Below are positions 23,143 through 35,070 of a stretch of DNA of 64,000 nucleotides, piece after piece. The stretch is from NCBI GenBank assembly GCA_021397835.1, contig JAJFZO010000396.1, positions 3,100,001 through 3,164,000 on the forward strand, in the 5' to 3' direction. Each line of letters starts with the position of its first letter. Position 1 is the first letter of the stretch. The notes under the pieces are model-generated. The model was not told where the DNA came from and did no database searches. It saw nothing but the letters and a program-made list of their open reading frames with translations. The position numbers were made by a program, and so were the translations under genes. The stretch is from Moringa oleifera. Lineage: Eukaryota; Streptophyta; Magnoliopsida; Brassicales; Moringaceae.

Positions 23143-24815
23143 GTGATCACCCCATGGGTAGTCGCGAAGGCTGCAAGCTTGCTGTCTTCGAAGGCAGCCA
23201 TGCATGACTGCCTCAGAAGCAAGGTGGCCACCAGACCTTCCAAGGCAGCCATGCATGGCCGCGAGCTTACTGCCGTAATTCAAAGGTGGCCATGCATGGG
23301 CACTACCATGGCAGCCATGCATGACCTTCAAAGGTGACTACGATGGCCACGAAGGAGGAAGCCATGGCCTTCAAAGGTGGCAACGATGGCAGTGAAGGTA
23401 GGCATGGCCTTCGAAGGCGGTTGCTATGGCTGCCAAGGACACAGCCACGACCGCCATGAAGGCAGCCATGACGTCCACGAAGGCAGCCACGACAGCCCAT
23501 GAAGGCAGCCACTAGCACCCATGAAGGCAACCACGGTGCCCATGAAGGCAGCCACGGTGCCCACGAAGGTAGAAACGGGCACCCATGAAGGCAGCCACAG
23601 TGCCCACGGAGGCACCCACAGCCATCCATGAAGCTAGCCAGGGAGCCCATAAATATAGCGATGGCCTTTGAAGGCGACCGCCATGGCCTCCAAAGGTGGC
23701 AACCAAGGCCTTCAAGGTGGCAGCCATGGCCACTGTGACAGCAAAGGTAGCCATGGCTGCCGCGAAAGGCTCCATGCATGGCTGTGAAGGCAACCATGGC
23801 TGCCTCAAAAGCCTCCATGCATGGCTATGAAGGTAGCCATGGCCGCCGCCAAAGCGTCCATGCATGGCCACAATGGCGCCCAAGGTGGCTGCCATGGCCT
23901 CCGAAGGTGGCAGTCATGGCCTCCAACGTGGCTGCCATGGCCTTCAAAGGCGGTAGTCATGGCCTTTGAAGGTGGCAGTCATTAGCACCGTGACAACGAA
24001 GGTAGCCATGGCTGCCGCAAAAGCCTCCATGCATGGCTGCGAAGGCAATGATGGCTGCCCTAAAAGCCTTCATGCATGGCTGTGAAGGCAGCCATGGCCA
24101 CCATCAAAGCATCCATGCATGGCCGTAAAGGTAGCCATGCTTTCCACCAAAGCGTCCATGCATGGCTGTAATGGCCTCCAAGGTGGCTATCATGGCCTTC
24201 AAGGTGGCTACCATGGCCTTCAAGGTGGTAGCCATGGCCTTCAAAGGTGGCAAACATGGCCTTCGAAGGCTGCAACCATAGCAGCTGTGATAGCAAGGCA
24301 ACCATAGTTATCGCGAAAGCCTCCATGCATGGCCGCGAAGGCAGCCATGGCTGCCCCAAAAGCCTCCATGCATGGTTGTGAAGGCAGCCATGGCTGTCGC
24401 CAAAGCATCCATGCATGGCCACAAAGGGAGCCATGCCTGCTGCCAAAGCATCCATGCATGGTCGCAATGGCAGCGATGGCCTTCGAAGGTGGCGACGATG
24501 GCCTCCAAGGTGGTTGCAATGACCTCTAAGGTGGCAATGATGGCCTTCAAGGTGGCGACGATCGCCTTCAAAGGTGGCAGCCATCTCCTTCGAAGGCGAA
24601 AGCCATGGCCTTCCTAAGTGGTAGCGATGGTAGCTGTGACAGCGAAAGCAATCGTAGCTGCCGTGAAAGCCTTCATGCATGGCCGTAAAGGCGACCATGG
24701 CTGCCCTGAAAGCGTCCATGCATGGCCGCAATGGCAGCCATGGCCTTCGAAGGTGGCACCTATGGCCTTCTAAGGTGGTAGTGCCCATGCATGGCCTCGA
24801 AGGGGCAGCCATGAA
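23143..24815. repeat. palindrome-rich GC minisatellite (~43 bp and ~21 bp units)
   Basis: Two interleaved unit types. One of 43 bp carries TCCATGCATGGC then GAAGGCAGCCATGGCTGCC and AAAGCC (starts at 23771, 23814 and 23857, and in blocks near 24029-24130 and 24310-24460). One of ~21 bp reads TGGCCTTCAAGGTGGCTACCA or CCCATGAAGGCAGCCACGGTG (clearest at 23460-23640 and 24170-24250). Blocks beginning GTGACAGCGAAGGTAGCCATG recur near 23735, 23988, 24285 and 24635, a 250-350 bp superstructure. GCCATGCATGGC is a perfect 12 bp palindrome and GCCATGGC an 8 bp one. Because 43 is not a multiple of three and stop codons are rare in the unit, long open frames occur in several frames on both strands (up to 250 codons on the minus strand); I do not regard them as genes. 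Confidence 0.85.
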
Positions 24816-25330
24816 GCGAAGGCAATGCTATCTTCACTTGATTGTTTTTTTCACTGTGGATTCAACGACGGACTGCACTTTCATCACTAGATAGCACTTC
24901 TAGCGACCGCTACTTACTTCCATTATGAAAGTGCTTATAAATTACAACCCTAATTTTTTTCATTTCACACGAGCACTGTTTCCTTTCCCCCCTTTTCAAT
25001 TGTTGTCTCTGCTTCTGTCTTCTTAAAATTTTTCCTTTTCACCTCATTCCTTTTACCTCTAATTTTGATTCTTGTCTCGGCATCTATCAGGATTATGAAA
25101 TTGCTCTTTTTATCAGCAAGCAGCATTGTCTTTTCCCAATTTATCTTGTTGTCTTAGAGCCGAGTGTTTGCCACTCTCTTCCTGCTCAGCGTGTTAGTGT
25201 GTGCCATTTTCTCTTCTATTTTCTCCACTGTGAGTAACCATTTTCGTCTTTGCTCTTTACTTGATAATTTGTGTAGTTAATTATTGAAATTATTGATGAT
25301 GATATTGATGATTAAAAAATCTTGTATAGG
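24816..25330 (+). promoter_or_regulatory. promoter and leader-like region of element D
   Basis: After the minisatellite the composition changes. TATAAAT at 24936-24942 is followed by ACAACCCTAATTTTTTTCAT and a pyrimidine-rich CTTTCCCCCCTTTTC stretch with C/T-rich text up to 25230, which looks like a plant core promoter and 5' UTR. GTGAGT at 25230 could be a 5' splice site opening the AT-rich region to the right. No ATG begins a recognisable protein. This agrees with an upstream region of a CACTA transcript, but could also be a captured host promoter. Confidence 0.4.
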
Positions 25331-25439
25331 AATATTATAATTATATTTGGTAATTATAGAAATATTGTAGATTTTGAATAAAAAATTTTTTATTTATTTT
25401 GTGTTATAATAAATTTAATTTATCATATATTATTAGATA

Positions 25440-25995
25440 ATTTTTGAATTTGGTTGTAATTTCAGATAAATATTTTCATTAGATTTTCATAAAATTTAAA
25501 TTAGTTAGATATTTATTAAAATTTATAATCGTTAATTTTATTTATTAATAAATTTATTTAATGTTATATTATTTAGAAAATAATTTAATTAGTTTGTAAT
25601 GTAAGATAAATAATTTAATTAACGTTTTATGGAATTTAAATTAGTTAGGTATTAATTAAATTCTATAATTGTTAATTTTATCGGTTAATTAAAATTTTTG
25701 TTTATATTAAATTAGATAGATAATAGTTTAATTAAAATATAATTTGAGATAAATAATTTAATTATATTAATTTACGAAATTTAAGTTAGTTAAATGTTAA
25801 TTAAATTTTACAATTGTTAATTTTATTTGTTAATAAAATTAGTTATTTTGTTATTGGTTGCATAGATAACAGTTTAATTGCATTATAATTTTATGACATA
25901 AATAATTTAATTTATTAAATTTTTATGAAAATTAATTTACTTATATGTTGATTAAATTTTGGAGTTGTTAATTTTATTTTTTAAATAAATTTAGT
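25440..25995. repeat. AT-rich ~145 bp tandem repeat, four copies
   Basis: The word GTTAATTTTAT recurs at 25531, 25671, 25816 and 25967, with intervening blocks AGATAAATAATTTAATT, AAATTTAAATTAGTTAG and ATTAATTAAATT in the same order. The period drifts from 140 to 151 bp. It lies in the intron-like part of element D. No coding potential is seen between 25330 and 26536; 26060-26500 is unique AT-rich sequence containing GGTACATACTAGTAGATATG, which I cannot assign. Confidence 0.7.
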
Positions 25996-26536
25996 TTATG
26001 CTAATTACATATTTACATTTGGATGATTATTACTAATATTGAGAAAATTTATATGTATGTTAATCAATTAAATTAATCTATTATATGATAATCATAAAAT
26101 CTTACTGTTAGTAAAGTTAGACTTCACACATATTCTTTAGATACACTGTTTGAGAATTATTAGTGAATATTTGTTGTCGGTCACGTGTTTATACGTGCAT
26201 CAAAATAAATTGTTCAATAATAATTCTTAAATTGTCTAGATCGAATAGTTTAGAAATATAATATTTATGTGCGAAACACGTGTAAATTGTTGTTCATTTT
26301 ATTTTGTAAAAATTCTGTGTAGTATCTCCTTTGTTCTTTGGGTACATACTAGTAGATATGAGCGTGTGTTTCAATAAAAAATACTAACTCATATCTATAT
26401 ATGTCATATACTTAGAGAACTATGTGGAAATGCTGCCGAAATTTTTACAAAATGAAGTGAACAACCAGTTACTATATTGTGCTTCACATAAGTGTACATT
26501 TTTGAATGGTATAGGACCACTTACCTTTGAAGTTTG

Positions 26537-29500
26537 GATACTTAGAAAATTTGAATTTTTTGGGTTGATAGATCTGACTATTCTTTTTATCTTTGTGAAA
26601 TTTCAATTCAAAACTTCTTGCAAATAATTTTTTAGAACTATTATGACAGCTTAGACTTATTGATGTTTCATGTTACCAAAAGTAAATTATCATTTAAGGC
26701 ACTTTACGGGGGAGAAGCTCACCTGCTTGGTGGCTACTCACGGACCATGCATGCTTCCCTCTTAACCACCCACATGGGCTAATGCTAGGTGAGCAAAACC
26801 TAGCGCATTGGCATAGGTGCAAGGCCCTAGAGTGTTGCGATACATGGCACACTAGCCAAGCAAAGAGAGCCCAACTGAAGCCAGCCCTTCCTCCCATGTC
26901 CCTCGATTGTCTGCCCATCGAGCACGCCACAAGAACCGGGTAGTCATAGGACATGGAAGGCTAGGCATGGTTTTCCTAGTAGTCATAGGGAAACTTAATG
27001 CACATGGCATAGGCGAGTGGCTTAGCGTGCTGTTGCATAAAATGCTCCAAGTAAGTTAAAAGAATCCCACCTGAGCCAGCTCTTAGTCGTTACATCACTC
27101 GATCGTGTGCCTAGCGAGCCTACCACAATAGCCACATTGCTTAGTCTAAGAGGATGAGAGGCTAGCCATGGCTATCCCTAGCAGGGATGACATTGATGTA
27201 AAGCCTAATTTTTTTTATAGCATAAGGCATAAGGCATGCTAGCCTAGCTAGGAGCACCCCAACAAGCACACTATGAGGCTAGACCATGGCCCCAAATTAT
27301 GCTCGTAGCAATGCACAGTTATGAACTTTTTATGAATTGATGGTTTTTTTGTTGTTGAATTATTCCAAAATAACTTAGATAAATCATGCAATTCATTAGT
27401 GGTCTACCCCTTAAATTTAGGAGCATTCTGACTCACAAGCTATTTTTTATTATTTTTTGAATTTTTAGCTATATAGAATTCATAAAAAACATTACATACT
27501 CAGTAAATTTTGAAATTTTTTGTATTGGTAAATCTAATTATTCTCTACATCTGTGCAGCATCTGAGTTCAAAATTCCTTGCAAATAATTTTTTAGACCTA
27601 TTATGACGGCTTAGACATATTGTTGTTTCCTTTTACCGAAAGTAAGTTTCCATTTAATACTTTTTAGGGGGCAGGAACTCACTTGCTTGTTGGGCATTCA
27701 TGGGGCATGCATACTCCCCTCTTACCCACCCAAATGGGACTAGCATTGGGCCTATGAAACTTAGTGCACATGGCATAGGCATAAGGTCTAGTATGCTGTG
27801 ACACAAGGAGTGCCAGCTAAATAAAGAGAGCCCCACATGAGTCAGCCCTTCCTCCCCACGTCTCTTGATCGTGTGCCCACTGAGTATGCCACAAGTGTCA
27901 CCTAGTCATAGGCCATCGAAGGCTAGGCATTGGTTTTCAAATCAGCATAAAATGGGAACAAGGCTGAGTGTGCTATAGCATAAGGCTAAGCATACTATAG
28001 CCCTGAGCTATGTTGGACTCTCAACGAAGCTATGGGTAACGATTGATGCACTAGACGGACCAGCATGAATGCACGTTAGGCCATCTAGGGGTATGCCAAC
28101 GTGCCTAACGTGCTGGCTGCAATGCCCCGTTGCAAACTTTTTGTGAATTGATTATCCTGTGAATGTTGAATTATTCCAAAAATAACTGAATTAAATCTTG
28201 CAATTCATTATTAGGCTGGTCCTTAAATTTGGGAGCATTTTAACTTACGGCTATTTTTCATCATTTTTTGAATTTTTGGCTGTAATAAATTTATAAAACA
28301 AAAATTAATGCTCATAAAATTATGAAATTTTTTATGTTGGTAGATTTGATTATTCTTTACATCCTTGTAAGATTTCAACTCAAAACTATTTGTAAATTAT
28401 TTTTTAGACCCATTATAACCGCTCAAGCATATTAATGTTTGGTCCAACTGAAAGTGAATTTTTATTTAAGATTCTTTATAAGGAGGAGCTCACTTGTTTG
28501 ATGGGCGTACATAAGCCATGCATGCTCCCCCTTACCTGCCCATATAGGCAGCCATTGGGTGAGGGAAACCCAACGTACATGGCATGGGCGTATGGCTGAG
28601 CATGCTGTAGCATAAAAGGCATCAGTTAAGCCAAGGGTGCCCCATGCAAGCTAGTCCTTAGTCTCTATATCCCTCGATCATGAGCCCAACGAGCGTACCA
28701 TGAGTACACGTCACCTGGTCAAAAAGCACGACATGCTAGCTATGGCTTTCCCTAGTAGGCGTGGCATTGACGCAAGGCCTAATGTCTTATACCACAGGGC
28801 ATGCTAGTAAAGGCAACCCAAACAAGCATGCTGTGAGGCTAGACCATGGCCCTAAATTATGCTGGGATCTCAAGGCAACATGGGTGGTTGTAGGTGCATT
28901 AGATAAGGCAACTTGCATGCACCTTAGGTCATCTTGAGGTAATGTGACACCAAGTTGCTATTAGTAATGCCTAGTTGTGAACCTTTTATGAATTGATGGC
29001 TTTTTGGTTATTGAATTGCTAGAAAAATAATTCAAATAAGTCATGCAATTCATTAGAAGACTAATAAGTATGCCATTAAAGCTGCGTCACCTCATCTAAG
29101 GGCATGGAAGGCAAGCCACAATTGCCCCTAAAAGGCATGACATGGGTAGAAGGCCTAACATGCAATGACACAAGGCATGCTAGTCAAGCCAAGAGAGCCC
29201 TACGCAAGCTAGCCATTCGTCTCTACATCCCTTGATCCTCTGCCTAATGAGTGCACCCCGAGCATCGTTTTGCCTAGTCTATGGCCATGGAAAGCTAGCC
29301 ATGGGTGCCCCCAATAAGCATGTTATCACCATAAGCCCTAGCATTCTACAACATAAGGCACACCAGTCAAGCCGAGAGCATCCCATGCAAACAAGCCATA
29401 AGCATGTTGTGAGGCATCCCACTTGTTGTGGTGTTGATTACATGCACTAGCTGGGCTAAACCATGGGTCCAAGTTGTGTTGAACTTTAAGGGCAGCCCTG

Positions 29501-32230
29501 GGTGGCTGCAAGTGCATTAGAGAGGTCAGCATGCATGCACACTAGGCCATCTAGAGGCAACACTACACCAATATGCTGGCCACAATGCTTAGTTACAAAC
29601 TTTTTATGAACTAAAGGTCTTCCAATTGTTGAGTTGCTCCACAAATGACTTAAATAATTCATGCAATTCATTTAGAGTCTGGCCCTCAAATATGGGAGCA
29701 TTCTAACTCACAGTTATTTTTCATAATTTTTTTATTTTTTTGGCCATATAAAATTTGTAAAAAGAATTAGATACTTAAAAAATTCTAAATTTTTTTATAT
29801 AGGTAGATCAGGTTATTCCTTACATCCATTCAAAACATCTTGTAAATAATTCTTCATACCCATTATAATGGCCCAAACATATTGATGCTTCCCCTCATTA
29901 GAAATGAATTTCATTTAAGACTCTTTATGGGGGAGGAGCTCACCTCCTTGGTGGGAACTTATGGGCAATGCGTGTTCCCTTTTACCCACCTATATGGGCA
30001 GGCATTGGGCATGGGAAACTCGTCATACATGGCATGGGAATAAGGCCTAGTGTGCTACAACACAAGGCACGCCAACAAAGCCGAGAAAGCCTTATATGAG
30101 CCAGCCCCTCTTTGCTACATCCCTATATTATATGCCCAGTAAGTGTGCCATGAGCGTCATGTTGTCGGCTTCAAGGGCATGAGAGGCCAGCCATTGCTAC
30201 CCCCAATAGGTACGATTTAGGCACAAGGCTTAGCATGTAATAGCACAAGCTGCAAAATTTTTGGTTGATTATCCTCCACATCTATGCAAAATTTTAGCTC
30301 AATAATTTTGATAAATAATTTTTTTAGAACCACTATAATGACTCTAACATATCGATATTTTCTCCCATTGGAAGTGAATTTTTATTTAGGACTTTTTAAA
30401 GCGAAGGAGATTACCTGCTTGGTACACATTCACAAGCTACGCATGTTTCCCACTCGCTACCCTCATGGGCAAGCGCTAGGTGTGGGAAACCTAGCGCACA
30501 TGGGTGCAAGGCCCAGCATGCTGTGGCACAAGGCTCGCCAGCCAGGCCATGAGTGCCTTACAAGAGCTGGCCCCACATTGCTACATCCCTCGATCATATG
30601 CCTAGTAAGGGTGCCATGAGCATTGAAATGTATAATCCAAGGGCACGAAAAGCTAGGCATAACAGGCCCTAATAAGCATAGCATAAGCACAAGGCCCAGT
30701 GTGTTATAGCACATGGCACATCAGCCAAGCTTAAAGCGCCTCATGCAAGCAATCTGTAAGCACGCTGTGAGGCATCGCACGTCCTTTGGGTGTTGATTAC
30801 ATGGACTAGCTAGGCTAAACCATGGCCCTAAACTATGCTAGACTCTTAAGGAAACCATGGATGCTGAAGGTGCATTCGACAAGGCATCATGTATGCACCT
30901 TGGGCCATCTAAAGGCAACGCTACACCAGTTTGCTGGCTGTAATGCCTAGTTGTGAACTTTTTGTGAATTGATGGTTTTTTCATTATTGAATTACTTCAA
31001 AAATAACTCAAATAGATAATGCAGTTCAGTAAAAGTTTGCCATTCAAATTTGGGAGCATTCCGAGACATCACACGTTATTTACAAAATTTATTTAAAAAA
31101 TGGGATGCTTAAAACATTTTAAAAATTTTTGTGTTGGTAGATCTGATTATTCTCAATATCTGTGCAAAATTTTAGCTTAAAAATCCTTGTAAATAATTTT
31201 TTAGACCCTTTGTGACAGTTGAGACATACTAATGTTTCATCTTACTACAAGTGAATTTTCAGTTAAGACACTTTAAAAAGGATGAGCTCACTTGCTTCGT
31301 GGGTGCTCTCCCCCCCCCCCCCCCCCGGGCCGGCTACATGGATAGGCACTAGGTGTGGGAAACCCAATGCATATGTCATGGGAGAAGGCCTAGCATGGTG
31401 CAGCATAAGGCATGCCAGCCAAGTCGAGTGAGCCCTACGCGAGCTAGGCCCTCATTGCTACATCCATCGACCTGTGCTAAATAAGTATGCCATGAGCACT
31501 ACATCACGTGGTCCAAAGGAGTGAGAGGCTTGCTACGGCTACTTCTAACAGACACAGCTCAATGCAAGGGCTAGCATGGTGTAGCACAAGGAGCGCTAGC
31601 CAAGCAAAGAACACCCCATGCAAGTATGTCACAAGCACGCTGTGAGGTGTTCATGTATTGTGGATGTTGATTATATTAGCTAGCTAAGCTAAACCATGGC
31701 CCTAAGCTGTGCTGGACTCCTAAGGTAGCCTTAGGTGGTTGCATGGCCATTGGACAAGGCAGTGTGCAAGCTTCCTAGGCCATCTAAAGCTAATATTGTG
31801 CCAACGTGCTCGCACTATGCTTAGTTGTGCATTAGGCGCCTGCCCCTCAAATTTTAGAGCATTTTGACTCACAAGCTATTTTTCATGATTTTTTAAATTT
31901 TTAATTATATAAATTCATAAAAAGGAATTGGATACTTAAATAATTTTAAATTTTTTTATGTTGGTAGTTCTGATAATTCTTTACCTTTATCCTAAATTTC
32001 AACTCAAAACTCCTTGTAAATAATTTTTAAGACCCATTATAAAGGCTTAGAGATATTGGTGTTTTCCTGCTACCAAAAGTGAATTTTTAGTTAAGACTCT
32101 TTAAAGAGGAGGAGCTCACTTGCTTGGTCGGTGCTTACGGGCCATGTGTTCTTCCCCTTTTGCCTACCCACGTGGGCTGGGGTTAGGCATCCGAAACCCA
32201 ATGTATGTGGCATGAGCTAGGCAGCTTGTA
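26537..32230 (+). repeat. IGS H-unit field, about six copies
   Basis: Begins mid-unit at GGATACTTAGAAAATTTGAA. GAATTGATGG landmarks lie near 27336, 28145, 28991, 29609 (GAACTAAAGG) and 30966; a further unit near 31830 has lost the landmark. Spacing is irregular (about 620-1360 bp) because several units carry deletions (27240-27300, 28800-28850, 29060) and a partial unit is inserted near 30250. The first ~145 bp repeats a stretch of the H-unit already present to the left of element D at 22690-22845, so the flanks overlap and do not join end to end. Confidence 0.83.
31310..31326. repeat. C17 homopolymer
   Basis: Seventeen consecutive C residues followed by GGGCCGGC, at the H-unit position where other copies read GCTCCCCCCTACCCACC. 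It looks like slippage expansion of the resident C6-C8 run; the length may also be affected by sequencing error. Confidence 0.85.
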
Positions 32231-32655
32231 GCCTTGCCCTTGCAGTTGGTGGTGCGTTGTCGACAGCCATCACCATAAGGTAGTAGGCAGCCAACAATGG
32301 TCGACATGATCATCAACTTTTAGTATTGAGTGAGCCATACGCTCAACCTAGGCATGGCAAGACACCCTTGCTCCCAAGGTCTCATCAATGTCCCTTGTTA
32401 TTGAAAGCTCGTCCCTTGCTATGGAAACCTTTCGCACTTAACAACTTAGTTGTGGTTGCACTCGATGGCCTGCATGATCGATGGGCTTTTCACTCGTTGG
32501 CTTACAGCTCGTTCTGTGCTATTGCTACCCATTTGTACCTACGATGTGTGAGAGGTGATTTTGTTGGTTTGTTGGTAGGCTTCATGCTCCCACATCGAAC
32601 TATTGGCTAGTACGTTGCTTTAGCTTGACTCGAGCATTTTGTTGGCATTTATGAG
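32231..32655 (+). repeat. IGS promoter-proximal spacer, shortened
   Basis: Contains CGACAGCCATCACCATAAGG and ACATGATCATCAACTTTTAG, then the tail of one ~295 bp type unit (GAGTGAGCCATACGCTCAACC, GGCATGGCAAGACACCC, CTCATCAATGTCCC) and the pre-ETS blocks CTCGTTCTGTGCTATTGC and GTACGTTGCTTTAGCTTGA. It precedes the most complete rRNA unit of the window. Compared with 11961-13599 it lacks four or more ~295 bp repeats. Confidence 0.75.
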
Positions 32656-33017
32656 TGGCACAGGAACCTTGTGTCCCACGCCTTCATAAAAAAAAAAAAA
32701 AACAATAATTGAGTCACTTAACCTTACATCGTGGCCTTCGTAGGCCTAGATGGAAACCTCATCAGGGCCTAATTATCTAAGCACGGCTTGCTTTAGCATG
32801 CTGTTATTTTGATGAATGTAAACAGCCATATGGGCACTCTTTTATCCCGTTAGATGCAGAAAAGTATTGAGATTGTAGTGGCTTTGGCCTTTATCTATCC
32901 AAGTAAATGCATTTGTCCTACATACCATTGATTTTGAATGATGACCATAATAACTTTGGCCTTATCAAGCCTTATGGCATGCTTTAGTCCTTGTTGGCGT
33001 GACATCTTGAAGGACAC
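32656..33017 (+). other. rDNA 5' external transcribed spacer of the near-complete unit
   Basis: Contains GGAACCTTGTGTCCCACGCC, TTCATAAA running into A15 (32688-32702), GGAAACCTCATCAGGGCC, CTTGCTTTAGC, CCAAGTAAATGCATTTGTCC, CATTGATTTTGAATGATGACC, TTTGGCCTTATCAAGCCTTA and GACATCTTGAAGGACACTAC. These match the ETS copies at 9641 and 2088 (minus). It leads without a gap into the 18S start at 33018. Confidence 0.85.
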
Positions 33018-34666
33018 TACTTGGTTGATCCTACCAATAGTCATAAGCTTGGCTCAAAGATTAAGCCATGCATGTGTACGTATGAACTAATTCAGATGGT
33101 GAAATTGTGAATGGTTCATTAAATTAGTTATAGTTTTTTTTGATGGTACCTATTACTCGAATAACCATAGCAATTTCAGAGCTAATACATGCAACAAAAC
33201 TTAACCTTTGGAAGGGATGCATTAATTAGATAAAAGGTTAAGGTGAGCTTTGTCTATTACTTTGATGATTCATGATAACTTGATGGATCACAAAGACGTC
33301 GTGTTAGTGACACATCATTCAAATTTTTACCCTATCAACTTTCAATGGTAGGATAGTTGCCTACCATAGTGATGAGTGATAGAGAATTAAGGTTCAATTT
33401 TGGAGAGGAAGCCTGAAAAACGGCTACCATATCCATGGAAGGCAGTAGATGCGCAAATTACTCAATCTTGACATGGGGAGGTAGTGACAATAAATAACAA
33501 TACTGAGCTCTTATAGTATGATAATTAGAATGAGTACAATCTAAATCCCTTAATAAGGATCCTATTGACGACAATGTGCTCCTAGCCTTAATTGGTCAAG
33601 TCATGCCTCTGATGCTATTACTTTGAAGAAATTAAAGTGCTCAAAATAACCATATGCTTTGAATATAGTAGCATGGGATAACGCATAAGATTTCTATCTT
33701 ATTCTACTGGTCTTTGGGATTAGAGCAATGATTAACAGGGATAGTTGAGGGCATTCATATTTCATAGTCAAAGGTGAAATTCTTCAATTTATAAAAGACG
33801 AACAACTACAAAAGCATTTGTCAAGGATGTTTTCATTAATCAAGAACAAAAGTTGGGGGCTTAAAGATGATCAGACACTATCTTAGTCTCAACCATAAAC
33901 AATGCCATCCAGGGATCAATGAATGTTACTTTTAGGACCCCATTAGCACCTTATGAGAAATCAAAGTCCTTAGGTTCTAAAGGGAGTATGGTCGCAAGGC
34001 TAAAACTTAAAGGAATTGATGAAAGGACACTACTAGGAGTGGAGCATATGACTTAATTTCATTCAACATGAGAAAACTTACCAAGCCCAGACATAATAAG
34101 GATGGACAAAGTGAGAGCTCTTTCTTGATGCTATGGTGGTTTTACATCACCGTTCCTAGTTGGTGGAGCATTTGTCTAGCTAATTCCATTAATGAATGAG
34201 ACCTTAGCTTGTTAACTAACTATGTGGAGTTGATCTTCCACGATCGGCTCCTTAGAAGGACTATGGTCACTTAGGCCAAGGAAGTTAATAACAGGCATAT
34301 GATGCCTTTAGATGTTCTAGGTTGCACGTGCACTATGCTGATGTATCCAATGAGTTTATAGCCTTGGTCGATAGGCTCGGTTAATCTTTAAAATTTTATC
34401 ATGATAGGGAAAGATCATTATAATTATTGGTCTTTAATGAGGAATTCCTAATAAGCGTAATTCATTAGCTTGTTGACTATGTCCCTGCCCTTTGTACACA
34501 CCGTCCGTCACTCCTATTGATTGAATGGTTCGATAAAGTGTTCGTATCATGAAAATGTGGTGGTTCACTGCTCCTAACATCATAATAAGCCATCAAACCC
34601 TTATCATTTAGAGGAAGGATAAGTCATAAAAAGGTTTTCGCAGGTGAACCTATGGAAGGATCATTG
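33018..34666 (+). pseudogene. 18S rRNA pseudogene, nearly full length but missing ~155 nt
   Basis: Runs from TACTTGGTTGATCCTACC to the canonical terminus GGAAGGATCATTG over 1,649 nt, against ~1,805-1,810 nt for plant 18S. Landmarks include CATTCAAATTTTTACCCTATC, GGAAGGCAGTAGATGCGCAAATTA, GTGAAATTCTTCAATTTATA, GTCAAGGATGTTTTCATTAA and TACACACCGTCCGTCACTCC. The main gap is at about 33563: AAGGATCCTATT is followed at once by GACAATGTGCTCCTAGCC. This removes the block that holds GCCAGCAGCCGCGGTAATTC (the 530-loop region of the decoding centre) and the GTTAAAAAGCTCGTAG segment. With scattered transitions, this rules out a working ribosomal subunit. Confidence 0.95.
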
Positions 34667-34906
34667 TCGAAACTTGCGTAGCAAAAAGGCTTGCAAACAT
34701 GTTATACATAAGATTGAGGGGTGAAGGGCTCTCAAGCCCTTTGTCCCTCATGTGGCAAGGGTGTGTGGTCTCACACCTAAGCCCCTTTATCGCATGCAAC
34801 AACCAAGTCACAATATGGGATGCACTAAGGAACTCAAATGAATGAGCACGCCCTTATCGCCCTAATCTTGGTGTGTGGTAGGTGGTCGTATCATCCTTAA
34901 ATGTCT
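34667..34906 (+). other. rDNA ITS1 (decayed)
   Basis: 240 bp between 18S and 5.8S. It shares its layout with 14793-15034. The plant ITS1 core motif (GYGYCAAGGAA) appears as TGCACTAAGGAACTC at about 34827-34841, retaining the AAGGAA part, so this copy is less changed there than the other. GGGCTCTCAAGCCC near 34730 can form a hairpin. Confidence 0.87.
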
Positions 34907-35070
34907 AAAATGACTCTTGATAATTGATCTCTCAGCTCTCACATTGACGAAAAATGTAGGAAAATGTGATACTTTGTGCGAATTATAGAATCTCGTAAGC
35001 CACAGACTCTTTGAACATAAGTTGCGTCTAAAGCCATTAGGCTAAGGGCATGTCTGCCTAGATGTCACAC
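34907..35070 (+). pseudogene. 5.8S rRNA pseudogene, full length
   Basis: About 164 nt, the normal plant length, starting AAAATGACTCTTGATAATTG. The three conserved plant 5.8S motifs are all altered: CGATGAAGAACG appears as TGACGAAAAATG, GAATTGCAGAAT as GAATTATAGAAT, and TTTGAACGCA as TTTGAACATA. Most changes are at former CpG or CHG cytosines (C to T or, seen from the other strand, G to A), which is the standard sign of a silenced, methylated rDNA pseudogene. It lies between intact-order ITS1 and ITS2. Confidence 0.95.

Larger units (their letters stand above)
22861..26536 (+). mobile_element. 5' part of a CACTA/En-Spm-like element inserted in IGS (element D)
   Basis: The H-unit pattern stops at ~22850 and resumes at ~26537, so about 3.7 kb is foreign. 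The left edge CATAACAAAAAATTTG followed by AAAAATAGTGAC resembles an eroded CACTACAAGAAA terminus. Next come short subterminal motifs TTAGCGAC/GTCGCTAA in both orientations, a GC-richer minisatellite, a TATA-containing promoter-like stretch, and a long AT-rich leader or intron-like region. This order is typical of the 5' region of autonomous CACTA elements. No TNP2 sequence is present, and no right-hand CACTA terminus or 3 bp target duplication is recognisable, so the 3' side is probably truncated. Confidence 0.55.

Noticed and set aside
23303..24812. Long minus-strand open frames (171 and 250 codons) in the minisatellite
   Set aside because: Similar Met/His/Gly/Leu-rich translations appear in several frames and on both strands, tracking the 43 bp and 21 bp units. 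There is no start context, no domain, and the unit length is not a multiple of three.
26424..26627. 67-codon plus-strand frame at the right edge of element D
   Set aside because: Its second half is H-unit sequence and its first half is unassigned AT-rich sequence; it crosses the junction and cannot be a conserved gene.
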